Source of the DNA: RPQJ01 sp963712815
GTDB lineage: Bacteria; Pseudomonadota; Gammaproteobacteria; Steroidobacterales; Steroidobacteraceae
Direction of reading: 5' to 3'
DNA length: 64,000 bases
Assembly: GCA_963712815.1 (NCBI GenBank)
Contig: CAVQJL010000008.1
Location: 868,001 to 932,000 of the forward strand
Below are positions 27,011-35,215 of the stretch, one piece after another. The first letter of the stretch is position 1; each line of letters opens with the position of its first letter. Position numbers and translations under genes: made by a program. The notes beneath the pieces are model-generated. The model had not been told where the DNA came from. It did no database searches and saw nothing but the letters and a program-made list of their open reading frames with translations.

Positions 27011-27484
27011 ATGAGCACGCCGAGCGACGAGCACCTCCCGACCCTCCGCAGCGACTTCCGTGTCCTGCGCACGATCACCACCCGCTGGCACGACAACGAC
27101 CACTACGGGCACGTCAACAACGTCGTGTACTACGCGTACTTCGACACCGCGGTGAACGGCTTCCTGATCGAGGCGAGCGGCACCGACATCCGCGACCTGC
27201 CGGCGATCGGCATCGTGGCCGAGACGAGCTGCCGGTTCCTGCGCGAGCTGTCGTTCCCGGACACCGTGCACGCCGGCCTCGCGCTCGAGAAGCTCGGGAA
27301 CTCCAGCGTGATCTACCGCATCGGGCTGTTCCGCAACGAGGAGTCCGAGCCCGCGGCGCTCGGCCGCTTCGTGCACGTGTACGTCGATGCCGCCACGCGC
27401 CGGCCCGTGCCCGTGCCGGCGCCGATCCGCGCCGCACTGACCGCCCTCGACGAGGGCTACGTCGGCTTCGGAGCGCTACCTTGA
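27011..27484 (+). CDS. Acyl-CoA thioesterase, 4HBT hot-dog family
   Basis: A 157-aa hot-dog-fold protein. The signature TRWHDNDHYGHVNNVVYYAYFDT (about 22-44) places the catalytic Asp in HDNDHYGHV, as in YbgC/4-hydroxybenzoyl-CoA thioesterases. Hydrolyses acyl-CoA; chain preference is unknown. Divergent from fadD. ATG at 27011 lacks a ribosome site but follows TACAGT (26998-27003) by seven bases, which may indicate a leaderless mRNA. An upstream in-frame ATG at 26975 gives a non-conserved extension. Its 3' end overlaps the convergent GST gene by nine bases. Confidence 0.92.
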   Translation: MSTPSDEHLPTLRSDFRVLRTITTRWHDNDHYGHVNNVVYYAYFDTAVNGFLIEASGTDIRDLPAIGIVAETSCRFLRELSFPDTVHAGLALEKLGNSSVIYRIGLFRNEESEPAALGRFVHVYVDAATRRPVPVPAPIRAALTALDEGYVGFGALP

Positions 27485-28087
27485 GGTGATCGGGACGTGC
27501 CCGGGCTCGGCTGCGACCCGGGCGCACCAGGCGCGGATCGAGGGATACGCATCGAGCGCGAACCCGCCCTCGGGCGCGACGTGGGTGTAGGCGTAGAGCG
27601 CGACGTCCGCGAGCGAGTACCCGTCGCCGACCAGGAACCCGCGTCCCGTCAACGCCTGCTCGAGCACCGCGAGCGCGGCATGGCCGTTGCGCCGTTTCTC
27701 CTGGAGCTTCTCGCCGAGCTCGGACTCGGATTTGCCGAGCGAAGCGATCCAGAAGCGCGCCGTGCCGATGTTGGGCTCGAGGCTGTACTGCTCGAAGCAC
27801 ATCCACTGCCACATGCGCGCGCGCTCGAGGGGGTCGGCGGGCACGAGCGCCGAGCCCTCGGCGAGGTAGGCGATGATCGCGTGACTCTCGGCGAGGTAGC
27901 CCCGCCCCGGAATCTCGAGCAGCGGGATGCGGCCGTTCGGGTTCTTCGCCAGGAATTCCGGCGTGCGCGTCGCGCCGTGCTTGATGTCGAGCTCGACGAG
28001 CTCGTACGGCAGCCCGAGCTGGCGCAGCACCAACCGCACCTTGTAGCCGTTGCCGGACGGCAGGTAGTCGTAGAGGCGGTAACTCAC
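27476..28087 (-). CDS. Glutathione S-transferase (GTG start)
   Basis: A 203-aa GST with an N-terminal thioredoxin fold (YRLYDYLPSGNGYKVRLVLRQLG, IPLLEIPG, YLAESHAIIAYLAEGS) and an all-helical C-terminal domain with GDGYSLADVALYAYTHVA. The Ser in LPSGNGYK is the likely catalytic/glutathione-contacting residue. Start GTG at 28087 overlaps the ilvH stop as GTGA, so it is translationally coupled to ilvH. Linkage of a GST to an AHAS regulatory subunit has no obvious metabolic logic. Confidence 0.9.
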   Translation of the reverse strand: MSYRLYDYLPSGNGYKVRLVLRQLGLPYELVELDIKHGATRTPEFLAKNPNGRIPLLEIPGRGYLAESHAIIAYLAEGSALVPADPLERARMWQWMCFEQYSLEPNIGTARFWIASLGKSESELGEKLQEKRRNGHAALAVLEQALTGRGFLVGDGYSLADVALYAYTHVAPEGGFALDAYPSIRAWCARVAAEPGHVPITSR

Positions 28088-28587
28088 GATTCCAGCACTT
28101 CCTTGCCCTTCTGGATCGCGAGGGCGCCGCTGCGTACCACCTCGAGCAGCTCGCCGAAGTTGGCGATCTCGGCGATGAAGCGGTTGTTCTGGGCCTCGTT
28201 GCTGGTCAGCTCGATGGTGAAGCTGTCGGCGGCGTCCCAGAGCACGCGGCCGCCGCTCCGCTGCGTCGCCGACCACAGCTTGCCCACCTGTGTGGCCTTC
28301 GCCTTGACCTTCACCAGCAACAGCTCGCGCTCGAAGTGCTCCTCGCGGGTGACGTCCTCGACGTCCACCACGTCGACCAGCTTGAGCAGCTGGTTGGAGA
28401 TCTGCTGGATGACGGCCTCGTTGCCCGTCGTGACCAGCGTGAGGCGCGAGACGGTTGGGTCGTCGGTCGGCGCGACGCTCAGGGATTCGATGTTGTAGCC
28501 GCGCGTGGAGAACAGCCCGGCCACCCGGGTAAGTGCGCCGACCTCGTTCTGCAGCGTGACGGAGATGATGTGTCGCCTGCCTCGCAC
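28084..28587 (-). CDS. ilvH: Acetolactate synthase regulatory subunit (GTG start)
   Basis: A 167-aa ACT-domain protein. HIISVTLQNEVGALTRVAGLFSTRGYNIESLSV is the ACT valine-binding domain; the C-terminal half (about 80-160) shows RELLLVKVKA and NRFIAEIANFGELLEVVRSG. It activates the catalytic subunit and gives feedback inhibition by valine. GTG at 28587, encoding (M)RGRRHIISV, matches the family N-terminus and has a GGCAGG site upstream. It is transcribed away from the catalytic-subunit gene instead of behind it. Confidence 0.94.
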   Translation of the reverse strand: MRGRRHIISVTLQNEVGALTRVAGLFSTRGYNIESLSVAPTDDPTVSRLTLVTTGNEAVIQQISNQLLKLVDVVDVEDVTREEHFERELLLVKVKAKATQVGKLWSATQRSGGRVLWDAADSFTIELTSNEAQNNRFIAEIANFGELLEVVRSGALAIQKGKEVLES

Positions 28588-28757
28588 GATGACCCTGCCT
28601 GCGGAACGATGCCGCTGTTGCCCGTCAAGCGTCTGAAATTGAAGCCATTTCGGTCGGTCGGCGACGCGACCGCCCGTGCCCAAGCATAGGTGATGCCCGG
28701 GGGGTCGCCTAGATGGACGCACGCGGGGGTGGCTGCTAGTCTCGGTTGCACCGCAAC

Positions 28758-30644
28758 ATGACGTTTGCCGCCATCGCCCACGCAGAATCTCCCGTGAAAC
28801 CGAGCCACGCCGCCGCGAAGCCCGCTCCCCATCCCAAGGCCGGCCAGGTCATGACCGGGGCCGACATCGTCGTGCAGGTGCTGGCCGACGAGGGCGTGGA
28901 CACGATCTTCGGGTACAGCGGCGGCGCGATCCTGCCGACCTACGACGCCGTCTTCCGCTGGAACCAGGCACAGGCCGAGCGCGGCGACGGCCAGCCGATG
29001 CCGCTGATCGTGCCTGCCAACGAGCAGGGGGCCGGCTTCATGGCCGCGGGCTACGCCCGGGCCAGCGGCCGCGTCGGCGTGTGCCTCGTGACCTCGGGGC
29101 CCGGCGCCACCAATACCGTCACGCCCGTTCGCGACTGCGCCGCGGATTCGGTGCCCATCGTGGTGATCTGCGGCCAGGTGCCCACGGCGGCGATCGGCAG
29201 CGACGCGTTCCAGGAGGCGCCGGTCGCCAACATCATGGGAGCGGTGGCAAAGCACTGCTTCCTCGTCACCGATCCGACGCGCCTCGAGGCGACCATCCGC
29301 ACCGCGTTCGAGATCGCCCGCACCGGCCGGCCCGGGCCGGTGGTCGTGGACATCCCGAAGGACGTGCAGAACTGGCAGGGCGTGTTCCAGGGCGAAGGCC
29401 ACCTCGAGGTGCGTGGCTATCGCCAGCGCATGACGGCCATGCACCGCCGCGCCATGCGGGAGGACGAGTGCGTGGCGTTCTTCGCGCGGCTCGGCGAGGC
29501 CGAGCGGCCGCTTATCTACGCGGGCGGTGGCGTGATCAACGGCGAGGCGTCCGACGCGCTGCGGCGCTTCGCGACCGACCTCGGGCTCCCGGTGGTGACG
29601 ACGCTCATGGGCATCGGCGCCTGCGACACCACGCTGCCCCTGTCGCTGCGCATGCTCGGCATGCACGGCGCGGCCTTCGCCAACTACGCTGTCGAGGACT
29701 GCGACTTCCTGGTCGCGCTCGGCGCGCGCTTCGACGATCGCGTTGCCGGCGTGCCGGAGCGCTTCGCGCGCAACGCCAGGTGCATCGCCCACATCGACGT
29801 GGACGCTTCCGAGATCAACAAGGTCAAGCGCGTGCAGTGGAGCCACGTGGGTCTGCTGCCGCAGGCGCTCGCGGCGCTCGGCGCGCACGCGCGGCGCACG
29901 GGCTTCACCCGGGACTGGTCGGCCTGGCACCGCCACCTCGCCGGGCTCAAGGCCCGCCACGCCATGGCCTACGACCGCGACAGCGAGCTCATCCAGCCCT
30001 ACTACGTGATCGAGGAGATCAACCGCCACACGCGCGGCGAGGCGATCATCGCGACGGGCGTGGGCCAGCACCAGATGTGGGCTGCGCAGTACTTCGACTT
30101 CCGCGAACCGCGGCTGTGGCTCACCTCGGGCAGCATGGGCACCATGGGCTTCGGGCTGCCGGCGGCGATCGGCGCGCAGTTCGCGCGGCGCGACCGGCTC
30201 GTCATCGACATCGACGGCGACGCCAGCATCCGCATGAACCTGGGCGAGCTCGAGACCGTCACCACCTACGACCTGCCGGTGAAGGTCGTGGTCATGAACA
30301 ACTTCGGCGACGGCATGGTCAAGCAGTGGCAGAAGCTCTTCTTCAAGGGCCGCATGGCCGCGAGCGACAAGTCGCTGCACAAGAAGGACTTCGTCAAGGC
30401 GGCCCAGGCCGACGGCTTCCAGTACGCGGTGCGACTCGACCGCAAGCAGGACGTGCCGCGCGTGGTGAAGGAATTCATCGAGTTCGACGGCCCGGCCTTC
30501 CTTGAGGTGATCATCGACACGGAGGCCGGCGTCTACCCGATGGTCGGCCCCGGGCAGTCGTACGACGAGATGATCACGGGCGATCACATCGCCTCGCGCA
30601 GCCCGCCGGCCGCGAAGGACCCGGACGCCTCGGAGATGTTCTAG
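28758..30644 (+). CDS. ilvB: Acetolactate synthase catalytic subunit
   Basis: A 628-aa ThDP enzyme that condenses pyruvate (or pyruvate plus 2-oxobutyrate) in branched-chain amino acid synthesis. The catalytic Glu lies in PANEQGAGFMAAGYARAS, the FAD/CoA-domain GARFDDRVAGVPERFA is present, and the ThDP motif is IDGDASIRMNLGELET ... NNFGDGMVKQWQ. GDGMVKQWQ confirms AHAS rather than other ThDP enzymes. The Ala/Pro/His-rich first 31 residues are not conserved; ATG at 28851 (MTGADIVVQV) would give the usual AHAS N-terminus and has an AGG site. Divergent from ilvH. Confidence 0.95.
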   Translation: MTFAAIAHAESPVKPSHAAAKPAPHPKAGQVMTGADIVVQVLADEGVDTIFGYSGGAILPTYDAVFRWNQAQAERGDGQPMPLIVPANEQGAGFMAAGYARASGRVGVCLVTSGPGATNTVTPVRDCAADSVPIVVICGQVPTAAIGSDAFQEAPVANIMGAVAKHCFLVTDPTRLEATIRTAFEIARTGRPGPVVVDIPKDVQNWQGVFQGEGHLEVRGYRQRMTAMHRRAMREDECVAFFARLGEAERPLIYAGGGVINGEASDALRRFATDLGLPVVTTLMGIGACDTTLPLSLRMLGMHGAAFANYAVEDCDFLVALGARFDDRVAGVPERFARNARCIAHIDVDASEINKVKRVQWSHVGLLPQALAALGAHARRTGFTRDWSAWHRHLAGLKARHAMAYDRDSELIQPYYVIEEINRHTRGEAIIATGVGQHQMWAAQYFDFREPRLWLTSGSMGTMGFGLPAAIGAQFARRDRLVIDIDGDASIRMNLGELETVTTYDLPVKVVVMNNFGDGMVKQWQKLFFKGRMAASDKSLHKKDFVKAAQADGFQYAVRLDRKQDVPRVVKEFIEFDGPAFLEVIIDTEAGVYPMVGPGQSYDEMITGDHIASRSPPAAKDPDASEMF

Positions 30645-30656
30645 CGCCGTCCTGCC

Positions 30657-30681
30657 CATCGCTCGCACCCCGCGAGCGATG
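30657..30681. terminator. Strong hairpin between convergent ilvB and LTA-synthase-like genes
   Basis: CATCGCTCGC (30657-30666) and GCGAGCGATG (30672-30681) form a perfect 10-bp stem with a 5-base loop. It fills the gap between two stops, so it probably ends transcription from both sides, although neither side has a U-tract. Confidence 0.7.
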
Positions 30682-30683
30682 CT

Positions 30684-32624
30684 TCACCGAAGGCTGTAGA
30701 GCTGGCGCTGGTAGACTTCGCCGGGCCAGAGCACGTGTGCAAGCGCATCCCGCGTGAGTTCCGGATCGTCGGCGACCGGCACGAGCGCCCCGCCCTCGAT
30801 GCGGAAACTCTGCGCCGCCTGCTGCGGCTGGTGCACGACCAGCCGGTTGCCGACGCGGAAGCCGTGATTCAGCCCGTACTGCATCAAGGCCCGGCCCGGA
30901 TCGTCCTCGGGCAGGCGCAGCAGGTTGCGGCCGGGCGTCGGCACCGTGGCGCCGATCCCGAGCAGTCCGAGCAGCGTCGGCGCCAGGTCGATCTGGCTGG
31001 CGACGCGGTCGTACGGGCCGACCGGCACGCCCGGGCCGATGACCATCGCCGGCACCCTGAAGCGCTCCAGCGGCACGAGCGGCGCCCCTTTCACGCGCGC
31101 GTCGTGGTCGGCGACGACGACGAACACGGTGTCGGCGTAATAGGCCTCGCCGCGGGCGAGATCGAAGAAGCGTCCGATGGCGTGGTCCGCGTACTTGATG
31201 GCGTTCTCGCGGGTGTGCAGCGGCGCGTTGTAGGGCTCGATCGTGCCGGCCGGGATCTCGTACGGCTCGTGGTTGCTGCTGCTCAGGAGCAGCGCGAAGA
31301 ACGGCCGGTCGCGCGGGCGGCGGAACTCCTCGTTGGCCCGCTCCACGAGGTCCTCGTCCGACACGCCCCAGGTGGCGACGAACGAGGGCTCGATGAAGTC
31401 GCGCTGCTCGATCACCCGGTCGAAGCCGTTGCCGAGGAAGAAGGCGCGCATGTCGTCGAAGTTCGCGGCGCCCCCGTAGATGAACTCCGTCGAGTAGCCC
31501 TGCTGCCGCAGGGCCGAGGCGAGCGTGAAGAAACCGTGGCGCGCGCCCGGCAGCTTGAGCACCGACAGGGAGGGCGAGGGTGGGAACCCGGCGACTGTCG
31601 CCTCGATGCCCCGCGCCGTGCGCGTGCCGGTCGCATGCATCTGGGTGAAGTACATGCCTTCCTGCCGAAGCCGGTCCAGGTTCGGGGTCAGCGGCAGCCC
31701 GCCGAGGTGACCGACGAACTGCGCGCCCATGCTTTCCTCCAGGATGATCACGAGATTGGGCCTGCGGGTCGTCGCGACCGGGGTCTCGCGATGCTGGACC
31801 GGCGACGTCGCATCGGGGAACGCGCCGTCCGGAAGGTGCAGGTAGCGCTGCACCCGCGACTGCACCTCGGGCCACGGCATCTCGCCGTACATCGCGGCCG
31901 CGTCCGCCTCGTTGCGCTGGCTCTCGAGGGCATAGCCGACGGTGTAGGTCGAGTTCATCGTGAGTTCGTTCACGAGCCGGTTGCTGCTGAAGCTCGCCGT
32001 GCTGATGTTGGCCGGTCGCGGCTCCAGGCTGGACCGGCAGCCCGCGAACAGCACGGCGAGCACCAGCGGCAGCACCAGCGCGCGCCTCGTCCCGCCCCAC
32101 GCCGGCGCAGCGGCCAGGGCCGCGCGGCTGGCGCGCCACGCCAGCCAGGCCGCCAGTCCCGCAACCAGCGGGACGCCGACCAGCCCGAGCTTGTGGTTGG
32201 CCCACAGCGTCGGCAGCACCTCGCGCGGGTACACGAGGTACTCGAGGAAGACCCGGTCGGGGCGCTTGCCGTACTCGGCGATGAAGGGCGGAGTCGCCAG
32301 TTCGAGGTAGACGAGCAGGAACGCCCAGGCGGCGAGGTAGGCCCCGACCAGCCCGTCTCGCCACCGCGCAGCGGGGAGCAGTGCCAGCGCCAGGCCCGGT
32401 GCGAGCAGCAGGTAGCACAGCAGCACCGTGTCCATCCGCAGGCCGATCGGGAACATGAGCCACAGGGCGGGCGTGCCGGCGATGTCCTCCCGGTAGGCGA
32501 GCGCCGACGCCAGGCGTGCCACCGACAGGAACAGCGCGCCGCAGGCATAGGCGAGCAGCAGCGGCGTGAACGGCCCGAGCACCGACTGCAGCCGATTCCA
32601 GATCGTCGATTTCATTTGAGGCAA
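30684..32624 (-). CDS. LTA synthase/phosphoglycerol transferase family membrane sulfatase-fold protein
   Basis: A 646-aa protein with five predicted helices in the first 215 residues and a large periplasmic alkaline-phosphatase-like domain (about 280-600). Motifs are NLVIILEESMGAQFVG (metal-binding Glu), THATGTRT-type MHATGTRTARGIEATVAGFP (catalytic Thr), NHEPYEIP and VVVADHDARVKG (metal Asp/His). The class transfers glycerol-phosphate or phosphoethanolamine-type groups to envelope glycans. Gram-negative members include OpgB-like enzymes. Start: TTG at 32624 has a GAGGG site six bases away, whereas ATG at 32615 (643 aa) has none at proper distance; either is possible. Confidence 0.88.
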   Translation of the reverse strand: MPQMKSTIWNRLQSVLGPFTPLLLAYACGALFLSVARLASALAYREDIAGTPALWLMFPIGLRMDTVLLCYLLLAPGLALALLPAARWRDGLVGAYLAAWAFLLVYLELATPPFIAEYGKRPDRVFLEYLVYPREVLPTLWANHKLGLVGVPLVAGLAAWLAWRASRAALAAAPAWGGTRRALVLPLVLAVLFAGCRSSLEPRPANISTASFSSNRLVNELTMNSTYTVGYALESQRNEADAAAMYGEMPWPEVQSRVQRYLHLPDGAFPDATSPVQHRETPVATTRRPNLVIILEESMGAQFVGHLGGLPLTPNLDRLRQEGMYFTQMHATGTRTARGIEATVAGFPPSPSLSVLKLPGARHGFFTLASALRQQGYSTEFIYGGAANFDDMRAFFLGNGFDRVIEQRDFIEPSFVATWGVSDEDLVERANEEFRRPRDRPFFALLLSSSNHEPYEIPAGTIEPYNAPLHTRENAIKYADHAIGRFFDLARGEAYYADTVFVVVADHDARVKGAPLVPLERFRVPAMVIGPGVPVGPYDRVASQIDLAPTLLGLLGIGATVPTPGRNLLRLPEDDPGRALMQYGLNHGFRVGNRLVVHQPQQAAQSFRIEGGALVPVADDPELTRDALAHVLWPGEVYQRQLYSLR

Positions 32625-32726
32625 GAGGGTCCCTCGGGCGCGCGGACCGCTCCGGTGTCGGTTAGACGCAGCGTCGGGGCGGAATCAATCGGCGGGCGGC
32701 CACCGGGTTGCGGGATACTCGCTCGC

Positions 32727-33992
32727 ATGCCGCAGCCGCCCGCCGTGCTCCAGCCGTCGTTCGTCGAGGCCGCGCGCTTCTGGCTCCGGCTCGGCTTCGT
32801 GTCCTTCGGCGGCCCGGCGGGCCAGATCGCCATCCTGCACCGCGAGGTGGTGGAGCGGCGCCGCTGGCTGGCCGAGCGCGAGTTCACCGACGCCCTCAAC
32901 TTCTGCATGCTGCTGCCCGGACCGGAGGCGCTGCAGCTCGCGATCTACCTCGGCTGGAAACTGCACGGCGTCCGCGGCGGGCTCTTCGCCGGCCTGGGCT
33001 TCATCGGGCCCGCCATCGTGCTGCTGCTGGGACTCTCATGGCTGTACGCCCGCTTCGGCGACCTGCCCGCCGCGACGGGCCTGCTGCTTGGCCTGAAGGC
33101 GGCAGTCCTCGCCCTGGTGCTGCAGGCGCTGGTGCGCATCGGCAGGCGCGCGCTGGGCACGCGCCTGCACATGGCGTTCGCGGTTGCCGCGTTCGTAGCG
33201 CTCGAGTGGCTGCACGTGCCGTTCCCGGCGATCGTGCTGGCCGCCGGGCTCGCGGGGCTCGCGAGCGCCTGGCGGGCGCCGCGGCCCCTGCTGCCTCCGG
33301 CGTCCACCGTGCGGGACGGGGCGCCGCTCGAGGTCGCCGCAGCCGGGCTCGTGCTGTGGCTCGCGCCGCTGCTCGCCGTCGCCGCGACGCTCGGCCCGCA
33401 ATCGCTGTGGAGCCGGCTGTACCTGTTCTTCACCCAGGCCGCGCTCGTCACCTTCGGCGGCGCCTACGCCGTGCTCGGCTACGTCACGCAGCACCTCGTG
33501 CAGGATCTCGGCTGGCTCACCGCACAGCAGTCCGTCGCCGGGCTCGCGCTCGCCGAGACCACGCCCGGGCCGCTCGTCATCGTGCTGCAGTTCATGGGCT
33601 TCATGGCCGGCTGGAACCAGCCCGGGCCGCTAGCACCGGAGGCGGCCGCGATCCTGGCCGCGCTGCTCGCGTCCTGGGCGACGTTCCTGCCGTCGTTCGT
33701 GTTCATCTTTCTCGGTGCGCCGTATCTGGAGCGCGTGACCCGCGAGCCGCGCATCGCCGCGGCGCTGGCGGCGATCACCGCGGCGGTCGTCGGCATCATT
33801 GCCACGCTCGCGCTGCTGCTGGCGCGGGTGGTGTTATTGCCGGAGGGTTTCGGCGGCGGCGTCCGCTGGACGGTGCTCGCGCTGGCGGCGGGACTCTGGA
33901 TGCTGCTCGCCCGCGGACGCATGGAACTGCACTGGGTGCTGCTGATTGCCGGGCTCGCCGGCCTCGGCCTGCACGCGGCCGGCCTGGCCTGA
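32727..33992 (+). CDS. chrA: Chromate transporter ChrA family, two-domain form
   Basis: A 421-aa membrane protein with two homologous CHR domains (about 15-180 and 215-400). The N-terminal domain shows FVSFGGPAGQIAILH and MLLPGPEALQLAIYLGW; the C-terminal one FVTFGGAYAVL-like LVTFGGAYAVLGYVTQ and LAETTPGPLVIVLQFMGFMAGW. These are signature ChrA motifs. It may export chromate or exchange sulfate-like anions; neighbours give no metal-resistance context. ATG at 32727 has no ribosome site but a GATACT hexamer seven bases upstream, compatible with a leaderless transcript. Confidence 0.93.
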   Translation: MPQPPAVLQPSFVEAARFWLRLGFVSFGGPAGQIAILHREVVERRRWLAEREFTDALNFCMLLPGPEALQLAIYLGWKLHGVRGGLFAGLGFIGPAIVLLLGLSWLYARFGDLPAATGLLLGLKAAVLALVLQALVRIGRRALGTRLHMAFAVAAFVALEWLHVPFPAIVLAAGLAGLASAWRAPRPLLPPASTVRDGAPLEVAAAGLVLWLAPLLAVAATLGPQSLWSRLYLFFTQAALVTFGGAYAVLGYVTQHLVQDLGWLTAQQSVAGLALAETTPGPLVIVLQFMGFMAGWNQPGPLAPEAAAILAALLASWATFLPSFVFIFLGAPYLERVTREPRIAAALAAITAAVVGIIATLALLLARVVLLPEGFGGGVRWTVLALAAGLWMLLARGRMELHWVLLIAGLAGLGLHAAGLA

Positions 33993-34002
33993 CCGGATCG
34001 CC

Positions 34003-34650
34003 TCAGCGCGGCTCTCCGAGCAGCGCGTCGATCCTCGCCGCGAACACTGCGTACGGCTTCGCGCCGACGATGGTCTCGCCCTTGAATTCCCCGCCCACGA
34101 TCCGCCCGATCACGAAGGCCGGGGTCGAGGCGATGCCCTCGCCGGCGGCGAGCGCCGCATCGGAGCGCACGTTCGCCAGCTGCCGGCCGTCGCGGCGGCA
34201 GTCCTCGAAGCGTTCGACGTCGAGTCCGAGCTCGCCAGCGAAGCCCGCATAGGGCTCCTGGTCGAGCCGGCCGCGGGCGAGGTAGATCGCCTGGCGCATT
34301 TCCCAGAACTTGCCCTGCTCGCCGGCACAGCGCGCGGCCACCGCGGCCGGCACCGCGTGGCGGTGCATCGGCAGCGGCAGGTCGCGCACCGCGTAGCGCA
34401 GCTTGCCCGTGTCGATGTAGTTGCGGCGCAGCTCGGGAAGGGTCTGCGAGGCGTGGCGGGCGCAGAACGAGCACTGCAGGTCGCTGAACTCGATCATCGC
34501 GATGGGGGCGTCCACGCTGCCGAGCTCGTTGAAGGGCGCGGCGGCCACGGCGTCGGCTTCCGACTCGCCCTCGGGCGGGGAGGGCGTCGCGGCGCAGCCG
34601 ACGGCGAGCAGGAGCGCGGCAGCGATCGGCAGGACGTTCCGGCTAGGCAT
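34003..34650 (-). CDS. DsbA/DsbG-like thioredoxin-fold lipoprotein
   Basis: A 215-aa envelope protein. The signal peptide MPSRNVLPIAAALLLAVGC ends in a lipobox with Cys19. A linker (20-40) and a DsbA-type thioredoxin fold follow, with active site CSFC (60-63) in FSDLQCSFCARHA, a helical insert (75-165) and the cis-Pro motif STPAFVIG. It resembles BdbD/DsbA-like Thioredoxin_4 proteins. It probably oxidises or reduces disulfides in the periplasm; no DsbB/DsbD-like partner is adjacent. ATG at 34650 is chosen because the signal peptide starts there. Confidence 0.9.
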   Translation of the reverse strand: MPSRNVLPIAAALLLAVGCAATPSPPEGESEADAVAAAPFNELGSVDAPIAMIEFSDLQCSFCARHASQTLPELRRNYIDTGKLRYAVRDLPLPMHRHAVPAAVAARCAGEQGKFWEMRQAIYLARGRLDQEPYAGFAGELGLDVERFEDCRRDGRQLANVRSDAALAAGEGIASTPAFVIGRIVGGEFKGETIVGAKPYAVFAARIDALLGEPR

Positions 34651-34789
34651 GTCGCACCCTGGGGATGGCGAAGGCGGGCACAGCCTGCCCGCAGGCCGCC
34701 GGCGGAACAAGGGCGCCGGTCGCGAATCCCCGCAACGCAAGGCCGGGCCCGCTACCATGACAGGCCCGCAGACCCGACGAGAGCCGCCG

Positions 34790-35209
34790 ATGAAGTACCT
34801 GCACACCATGGTCCGAGTGACCGACCTCGGGAAGTCGCTGCACTTCTACTGCGACGCCCTCGGCCTGCGCGAGGTGCGTCGCTACGACAACGAGCAGGGG
34901 CGCTTCACGCTGGTGTTCCTCTCGGCGCCCGGCGACGAGTCGGCACAGGTCGAGCTCACCTGGAACTGGGACCCGGAGGAATACGGCATCGGCCGCGCCT
35001 TCGGGCACCTCGCCTACCAGGTGGACGACATCTATGCCGCCTGCCAGCGGCTCGCGGACCACGGCGTTACCATCAGGCGTCCGCCGCGCGACGGCCGCAT
35101 GGCCTTCGTTCGCTCGCCCGACCACATCTCGATCGAGCTGCTGCAGAAGGGCGCCGCGCTGGCGCCGCGGGAGCCGTGGCAGAGCATGCCCAATTCCGGG
35201 AGCTGGTGA
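34790..35209 (+). CDS. gloA: Lactoylglutathione lyase (glyoxalase I)
   Basis: A 139-aa VOC-fold metalloenzyme that isomerises the methylglyoxal-glutathione hemithioacetal. HTMVRVTDLGKSLHFYCDALGL holds the first metal His. ELTWNWDPEEYGIGRAFGHLAYQVDD holds the second Glu and His, and SPDHISIELLQKG the last Glu. The length and arrangement match Ni2+-type bacterial GloA. ATG at 34790 is divergent from the DsbA-like gene. Confidence 0.94.
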   Translation: MKYLHTMVRVTDLGKSLHFYCDALGLREVRRYDNEQGRFTLVFLSAPGDESAQVELTWNWDPEEYGIGRAFGHLAYQVDDIYAACQRLADHGVTIRRPPRDGRMAFVRSPDHISIELLQKGAALAPREPWQSMPNSGSW

Positions 35210-35215
35210 GCGGCC

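Noticed and set aside
25050..27014. 654-codon plus-strand frame opposite fadD and neighbours
   Set aside because: It mirrors fadD coding DNA, has no domain-like content and repeats AR/RD/HV patterns typical of antisense frames at this GC.
30735..32690. Plus-strand frame running from 30735 into the chromate transporter
   Set aside because: Only 32727-33992 has ChrA motifs; the part before is antisense to the LTA-synthase-like gene.
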